Shown here: piece by piece, positions 58,093 through 64,000 of the stretch
How positions within the stretch are numbered: position 1 is the first letter of the stretch
Layout of the letters: each line of letters starts with the position of its first letter
Assembly: GCA_000934385.1 (NCBI GenBank)
Contig: KN880463.1
Location: forward strand, 1-64,000
DNA from: Cylindrobasidium torrendii FP15055 ss-10
Lineage: Eukaryota > Basidiomycota > Agaricomycetes > Agaricales > Physalacriaceae
Reading direction: 5' to 3'
DNA length: 64,000 nucleotides
Translations under genes and position numbers: made by a program
The notes under the pieces: generated by a model
The model's database searches: none
Told to the model about the DNA's origin: nothing
The model's input: only the letters and a program-made list of their open reading frames with translations

Positions 58093-59157
58093 ATGTCGAA
58101 CCGCAACCCGGCGTCCTCTTCGAACACAAGCTCAGCGTCGTCAGATAACTGGCGCCGTACGTCTGGTGCCCGAGGAGGAGGAGGGGGAGGAGGCGCCTCA
58201 AAGTCCCCGGCGTTCACGAGCAACCGCCAGCAGCGCGCACCGATATCGCGTGTACGGCCGTCGACTGCTCCCTCCTCGTCCCACGGCGCAGCTCCGGCAC
58301 CTCAGACCGCAGACACGGATGGACAAGACGGCGACGACGCAGAGGTCCTCAAAGCCGTTTCAGAAGGCAGACGTCTATACGTCGGAAACCTACCGTATAT
58401 GGCCAAGACGCGCGACATTGAACGTCTCTTTCAGTCCGAAAGCTTCACGATGTAAGTAGAGGTTTTGCCGACGTTCTATCTCGCATGTTCATTTATCGCC
58501 CTCCAGCCAGCGCATCGACATCAGCATCGACCCGTTCACCGGCCGGAATCTTTCATACTGCTTTGTCGACATGCCCACTCCGGCTGAGGCACAGCGAGCT
58601 ATCGCAACACTCAACCAGCGCGACTTCCTCGGCCGCCCACTCAAGGTGAACTTGGGCATTGCAAAGCGCCGGCACGACCCTACGCGGCCGTCGAAACAGC
58701 CCCTTGCGTTCGAGGGCTGGCGCGAGCCAGAGGAGCGCGCGGCAGAACACTGGAAGGGCGTCGCAGAGCAGGGAAGACGACTCTACATCAGCGGCCTACC
58801 CTCTATGAATTACCGTACAGCGAACGAACGCCTCACTGAGCTTTTCCATGATTACAAAGTGTGCGTCGTCTCTCCCCTGTGTATTAACGTGGGACCGTTA
58901 ATTGACGATTGAATATGTACAGCGAGGCAGTCAGCAAGCCATTGTCGCCGGAGACGCATCGGCCAAACAGCCACCCTAACCATTTCTACGCATTCGTCGA
59001 CTTTGTGGACCCCGACGCTGCGGGACGCGCCGCGGCAGAGTTCGACGGCGCGCGAGCGTTCGGAGGCACCATTCGCGTTAGCCGGGCACGCAACAATTCG
59101 CGCAAAGTTGACGAGCGTGCGCGCTGGGATGAGGACGTGGACATGGACCACTCCTAG
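58093..59157 (+). CDS. RNA-binding protein with two RRM domains
   Basis: About 315 aa in three exons. The ATG at 58093 (MSNRNPASSSNTSSASSDNW) opens a low-complexity Gly/Ser-rich region (GARGGGGGGGASKSP). RRM1 has RNP2 RRLYVGNLPYMA, split by an intron (58452-58506) after SESFT, and RNP1 LSYCFVDM. GRPLKVNLGIAKRRHDPTRP closes it. RRM2 starts RRLYISGLPSMNY; its RNP1 is FYAFVDFVDPDAAGRAAAEF. A second intron (about 58862-58922) lies between. The C-terminus is short (DERARWDEDVDMDHS). The family is broad, so the RNA target and process cannot be named. Confidence 0.87.
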
Positions 59158-60833
59158 CCCTGCGATGCGCACGACAGGGCCCTCGGTGCACACGCCATCT
59201 CATCGTTCGCACTAAAATCGTGTAGATCACTGCGTCGTGCATGTATCTCTCCACAATTTTAGGCATTTCATATCCTCTTTAGCAGCCCCCTACCCGTGGT
59301 CGCTGGTAATTGTAATGCACACGACGCCGCCGCACTGTGCATTGCATTGTCTTTGTATTGCATCGTGCGTTTACTTATCATCGCACACCTGCAATGTGTT
59401 ATTGGGAGGAGGCGTGCGCTTAGACTGACGGCGGATGCCGACAAACAAAACACACTGCAGCCGGTGCCCGCCTTAATCTCGAAGCGGCTAGCCCCACGAC
59501 GCATTTGCACATCTTCACCTCAGTTATTGTAAATTATCTTGATCCTTCACGTATCTCAGTTTTTGCACGTTGGGCGTGGCGCGGCGAGTGGCACCGCCGG
59601 GATCAGAACGGACCCCCAAGATCCAAGCACAAGTCCGCATTTGGATTACAATGTACCAATGCATGCCGCGTCCGTTGAATCATGTTTAAGCTTCAAGGGG
59701 CCTGCGTAGGCGTCTTTGCCAAATTCAATCCAAGTGATCAAACCTTCACAAGATTCAGGTCAACCAGGATGCTTTGAATTTGATGGGCCCGAGGTAAGAT
59801 GAAGGGGCCTGTGGATCTGAGAAACGCTCGGGAATTGTCCGTACTTGGGCCTCGTCCCAGCACTACTGCCATTGCTCACCTGCAGGGGCGCATAGTCCTC
59901 CGCTCGACAACACCTACAGCGGCATGCACGTCCCTACGCTGTATGTACGTCCACGGCGCCACCGTGAATCCCACTTAAACAATAACATAACTCATTTTCG
60001 GCCCTTAATTCATTTGATGGCCGGCTCGAGAGAGTCGGCGTCGAGAACATCGTGGAGGGTGATGCATATCATCCGCCATGAAAAGGAATTCATCCAATGA
60101 TTCATTAAGTACCATGACGATATGTGAACTTCTGTAATGCGCAACCTTGAAGAAGAGGGTGTCGATGGCCAAGTAGGCTCTCGCGGCCAATGTCAACACT
60201 GTACACATATCAGTGAAAGGACTGGTCAGACTGCAAAGCGGCGAAAGCCAGACCTTTAAACTTGAAGCTTGATCGGCTATAGGCCCGACTTTCCGGGCTG
60301 GCAAACCTCTGGAATAGATCTAGTTTACATTTTACAAGCTATGGTCAGAGTGATAATCATGTTCTATGCAATCGCTCCTCCCTTCAAAGAGGTGGTCACA
60401 GCGATAAACCAACAGAGTCCAGACATTTGATCTCGGATTTATGGCTTGATCACATGACTTGACAATAGATAGGCCTCACCCCAGGACCCAGCAGTCTAAG
60501 CTCAGCAAGTCATAGCTTTCCATCTCTCCTGTCCTGATCCCTGTATCGTTGCGCTTAAGAAGACAGGGTAGGCAAGCCCACACGCACCCAAATACCATGG
60601 AAATCAGCGCTTCAGCATCGGTGCGCTATTCAAGTTGACTTGATATGGTACGAAAAGAGGGTATGCACTTGCATCGTAGCACAAGTTTTGGACGGTACAT
60701 ACGTATCCAGCATATACGTAGGAAAGAATCCAAATTGGGATGTTATACACGAAGAAGAAGGGGGAAGAGAGTGGATATCGACAACTATACGACAAACTGA
60801 AGGAGCGGACGAGCCTGGAGCAAAGACTGAGGC
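59158..60833. other. Intergenic region between convergent genes
   Basis: About 1.7 kb with no recognised gene. The minus frame 60005-60304 has 99 codons without a domain. It holds 3' flanks of both neighbours. Confidence 0.45.
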
Positions 60834-61878
60834 TCAATTGCGGCGTGATGAGCGGCGGGGCTGAGAGCTACGGGGGCGCGCGTAGACGAGACTGTACGAC
60901 CGGGAAATCAAATCCCCTTCATTGTCATCCTCGTCTTCTCCTTCCTCCTCCCGCCGCTTGCGCTTCTGCAGCTCCTGCGCTGGCGTATCGAACGTCAAGA
61001 ACGTAGTCGGTGTGTCCATCCACAGCGCTGCGTGCTCGGTGTACGTGTGTGTATAGTCTGGGCCCACCGTGGGAGGCTCGAGGGGGAATGGAGACGGCCC
61101 AAGCGTAGGGGGCTCGAGGAAACTCGGCGCAGTGTAAGGCGACGAAGAGGGCGTCGTCGATTCAGAGTGGGGCAGCGGCGCAAAATATACGTCGAGAAGA
61201 GGCTGGGGCATGCGTGGGGGGTAGGTTGAGTCCAGGGACTGCACAAGCGAGTGAAAGGACGGCACAGAGCGCGGGGCGTCTGCTACATCCAATGGACGGA
61301 TACCCTGCAGCTCCTGCTGCCGTACACCGAAGTAAGGAGAGTTCGGCGCTGGGTTCGGCGGCGGTGCTGCGGGAGGCACATTCTCGTTCTCGTCGGGCGA
61401 ATCCGACGTTTGTGTTTCGCGGACAACAGGCCCTCGGCCTTCTTCTTCTAGCTCGGGCGCCGAGTCCAGGGATTCGCACAGATTCTCCTGGACACCGAGC
61501 CGGCGCCGCTTCGGTGGTGGTTGCTGCTGGGACAGAGCTGGCGGCGCGTCCACATTGACCTTCAGCACCCTCCGTTAGCCCAATATCTTCCTGGCAGCTT
61601 CTCTAACTCACTGTTGTGGGGTGACCTTGCATTTCGCATTTAAACGTTTTGCCCTTGTCCCACATATCCTCTTGAGCACACTCGTACTTCAGACGAGTCT
61701 TGAAATCGGCGCAAGCACAAACGGTCCCGAAATCAACGAGTGGGGGGCGAAAAAGAAGGAAGTACGGCCGTCCCAGAGCACTCCCGTATAAATACGCAAA
61801 CGAGGGGGGATGATGATGGAGGAACGAAAGAAACGGCACACGCCCGTGATCCTCAATTTGGGCAGGAGGATCCGCCAT
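60834..61878 (-). CDS. Hypothetical Pro-rich protein with Cys-containing N-terminus
   Basis: Two exons joined by a 52-nt intron (about 61562-61613; GTGAGT...CTGAAG, with a GCTAAC branch site), about 330 aa. Exon 1 (from ATG 61878) gives MADPPAQIEDHGRVPFLSFL and ends with CACADFKTRLKYECAQEDMW and FKCEMQGHPTT. Exon 2 begins VNVDAPPALSQQQPPPKRRR, a likely nuclear localisation signal. The rest is Pro/Ser/Thr-rich and ends with acidic (EEEGEDEDDNEGD) and Arg/Ser-rich (RPRSSQPRRSSRRN) tails. The alternative frame start at 61568 is not needed. Possibly a nuclear regulator; no family was recognised. Confidence 0.6.
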
Positions 61879-62376
61879 ACGAGTCCCGACGGCCCGAATG
61901 CCAAGTAGGTAAGCAATGCTGATGGGCGCAATTTAACCTCAACACACTCTTATGGCATCGCACAAGAACTGACAGGATACATGTCATGATATATCGCAGG
62001 AAACGAACCTCCAACGTCGAGACAATGCAATGCAATGCAATCACGGGCACTTTACGCAAGAGGAAACTCAGGGTCGTTTTGCGAATCGCCCGCCAGCATG
62101 ATAGCATCCACCCATAACTCTAATGTGCCCTGGCATGCACGCCGGGTAGGAAAAGACAGAACAGTGCCCAAAGGGCTCACAAATGCACAGCTACACCAGC
62201 ACACACTACAATCGCATAGTTGTTTGTTGCATTTAATCCAAACCGACACGACAATGCGTACACATAAAACAATAAAGGAGGAGAAAGAACCATATCCGCC
62301 CTCGTAACAGCGCACGAGGATAACTGAAAGACAGAGAGAAAGAAAACTCATAGATCATAAGCCAGACCACCCACTT
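61879..62376. other. Intergenic region with short pentanucleotide repeat
   Basis: Contains three AATGC copies near 62023-62040. It is otherwise upstream of the hypothetical protein and the 3' flank of the THP3-like gene. Confidence 0.5.
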
Positions 62377-64000
62377 CTACACCGCCCCCTTGATGCCCAC
62401 TTTCTTGAACGTCTCGTCGTATGTTTGCTGAAGCGACACAGACCCTGGTGTCCGTAGGTCCACCAACGGGCCCTCGGTGTCGTTCCCGCTCAAGCTTTCG
62501 ATGATGAGAAGTTTGTACTGTCCGAGGAACACAAGTAAATCGGCCGTCGTCTCGAAGGCCAGCTGGTCCATCATGAGCGACATCGGTAAAGATTTATATC
62601 TGCAAGGCGGAGATCAATGAGGGTATTATTCAACCATGAAAACAAGCGTACGCCTTCGACATGACAATCAAGGCTCTCAGGCGCTCTCGAGGGACGAAAT
62701 GATCCATCAGATAGCCTGCCATAGAGGGCGCGTCTTTATACAGTGCAAATAAAGCGTAATAGTTGCCAAGAAGCATCGCCTTCTGTACGGCTAGTGCGTG
62801 CTTGATATGTATGTCTTGCTTCTGTTCATTCGTTAGTTGACCTACGTAAATATTTAGTTCTGCCGCCGAGTCAGTAGGGGGAAGGTCTGGTAATGAGAGG
62901 GAAGTACCACTGCGATTGCGGCCATGTAGGAGTAGGAGGATGCGATATGCTGTGAACTCTGGCAGGAACTCTTGACCGAGGCCGCTTTCGTGTAATGACT
63001 TTAGCATGGATAGACAGGCATTGAATTCCACAAGATCACTCTATGTAGAGGTGAGCGTTAGGGCATGGAGATAGAGTAACAAACGCGCACCTCTTCCAAG
63101 GCAATGCGAGCATGCAGCTGATATGTTTTTACAGTCAGATCTGTCTTGATACGCTGGACCTAAGCCAAATCAGTACAAGCACCTGGCGCAGAGCATGGCA
63201 CGCACCGTGAGATCTTGTCGAAGACTTTTCAACTGACTGCACATCCAGTGGTAGTTAACCTCCTTGGACTTCCATCGTTGGCTTAGATTTGTGAATGTTA
63301 GTTCGAGAACATGTGCTGGGCGAATAGTCTCTGGCTTCGGTTCCTGCGCAAAAGGCGTCGAACAATGGCAATAGGAGAAGGTTAAAGACGCACCGATGTC
63401 AGCCTCAGATAGTCCTTATAAATTTCTTGCGACTTCCCAACAATCGCACTCTTCTCCAGATCGAGGGCAGACTAGACAGAGTCAGGACAACGGCGGCCAA
63501 AGCGGCGTAAGGCAACGCACCGGCTCTAGTCCGTCCACGTCCATTGCAACAAGCGATTCGCGCGTGAGTTTTGCGTTACTATATAGACGGGATTCGGAAC
63601 GCTTGGTACTGCCGCCTGCCTTCTGGCGTTCAAGTTCATGTTCGCGGGCAAATCGTTGGGCACGTCTGTCAAGAGCGGCACGGTCATTCTGTTGGGCGAG
63701 CGCTCCGGGTCCTGCGAGTTTGGCGGCCTTCTTCTGCTTCTTGGTTTCGACAACGGGCGGTTCACTTCTAGGCGATGTGAGTATGACAAACGCGAGCCCG
63801 GCGTGAAGCGACGCACGTCTTTCTCTTGAGAATGGGCAGCTGCAGAATGGATTTGGGGGCGGTCAAACTTGCGTTGGGAGAGTTAGGCGAGTATGCAGAG
63901 CAAAAGTGAGGCACACCTGTGCAGGACGACCTTGTCCCAGTTGATATCCCAGAGCGCTTGCCTATTGAAGGCGTCAGCAATTACCTTTCTCAGCTCCGCC
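62377..64000 (-). CDS. THP3/LENG8-type SAC3-domain protein (5' part beyond the window)
   Basis: A SAC3/GANP-family protein; yeast Thp3 works with Csn12 in transcription elongation and mRNA processing. The start lies beyond 64000. From the right edge: an exon with AELRKVIADAFNRQALWDIN and WDKVVLH, then (around 63500-63820) charged sequence with RRAQRFAREHELERQKAGG, then, leftward, EVNYHWMCSQLKSLRQDLTV and QRIKTDLTVKTYQLHARIAL. Downstream: VEFNACLSMLKSLHESGLGQ, EFLPEFTAYRILLLLHGRNR, HIKHALAVQKAMLLGNYYAL, FALYKDAPSMAGYLMDHFVP and RERLRALIVMSKA. The last exon reads LPMSLMMDQLAFETTADLLV and ends KKVGIKGAV. This order (PCI-like winged-helix segment with YRILL and VxxALAxxxA..NYxxxF) is characteristic of the family. 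Confidence 0.85.

Noticed and set aside
60005..60304. Minus-strand 99-codon frame
   Set aside because: No domain, no splice partners, and low-complexity ends; could be chance.
1..64000. CRISPR arrays, prokaryotic operons, phage or intact transposons
   Set aside because: No regular repeat-spacer pattern, no transposase or reverse transcriptase motif, and genes are intron-rich and eukaryotic.

Overview
The window reads as nuclear DNA of a mushroom-forming basidiomycete (Agaricomycetes). Genes are close together on both strands, and almost all are broken by GT-AG introns of about 45-60 nt that often show a CTRAY-like branch point just before the acceptor. The content also fits: a copper tyrosinase, a basidiomycete-type Zn2Cys6 regulator, MYND/MSS51-like zinc-finger proteins, a DASH-complex Hsk3 subunit and cytoplasmic dynein. 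No rRNA, tRNA, CRISPR array or intact transposon was seen. Gene calls come from hand splicing: outer starts and stops are given where frame, splice phase and family motifs agree, and protein lengths marked 'about' are estimates.

Layout. 0-10 kb: a RAD51-like recombinase with a degenerate Walker A, cytoplasmic dynein intermediate chain, a tyrosinase (minus), a stretch with no confident gene, Hsk3, and two small hypothetical proteins. 10.7-14.9 kb: an acidic AT-hook nuclear protein (perhaps Ifh1-like) and a class I PLP aminotransferase. 15.5-16.5 kb: fragments of an unidentified multi-exon gene. 16.9-23.8 kb: four tandem aldo-keto reductase paralogues, all on minus. A Zn2Cys6 regulator (24.4-27.8 kb) is divergent from the last of them; its DNA-binding domain is spread over seven exons, five of them only 12-28 nt. 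A C-terminal relic of a salicylate-hydroxylase-like FAD monooxygenase follows at 28.5-29.4 kb.

30-41 kb: a low-complexity hypothetical protein, a direct duplication of about 2.4 kb in which each copy holds one MYND/MSS51-like gene, and two alanine-glyoxylate aminotransferase paralogues arranged tail to tail. 42-48 kb: a disordered hypothetical protein, a CoA-type Nudix hydrolase and farnesyltransferase beta. 48.5-54 kb: MCM10 and the mRNA-decapping activator PAT1, divergent across 163 bp. 54-56 kb: non-coding DNA with a diverged direct repeat. 56-64 kb: a peroxisomal-type nitronate monooxygenase, a two-RRM protein, a hypothetical protein, and the 3' part of a THP3/SAC3-family gene that runs off the right edge.

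Most genes are unrelated housekeeping functions (replication, mRNA decay, transport, prenylation). The one stretch that looks like a co-acting unit is 16.9-29.4 kb: four reductases, a divergent pathway-type regulator and a decayed monooxygenase. That reading is inference from arrangement and family, not from any known pathway. The other theme is local duplication, seen in three independent forms: a tandem gene array, a direct segmental duplication and an inverted pair.
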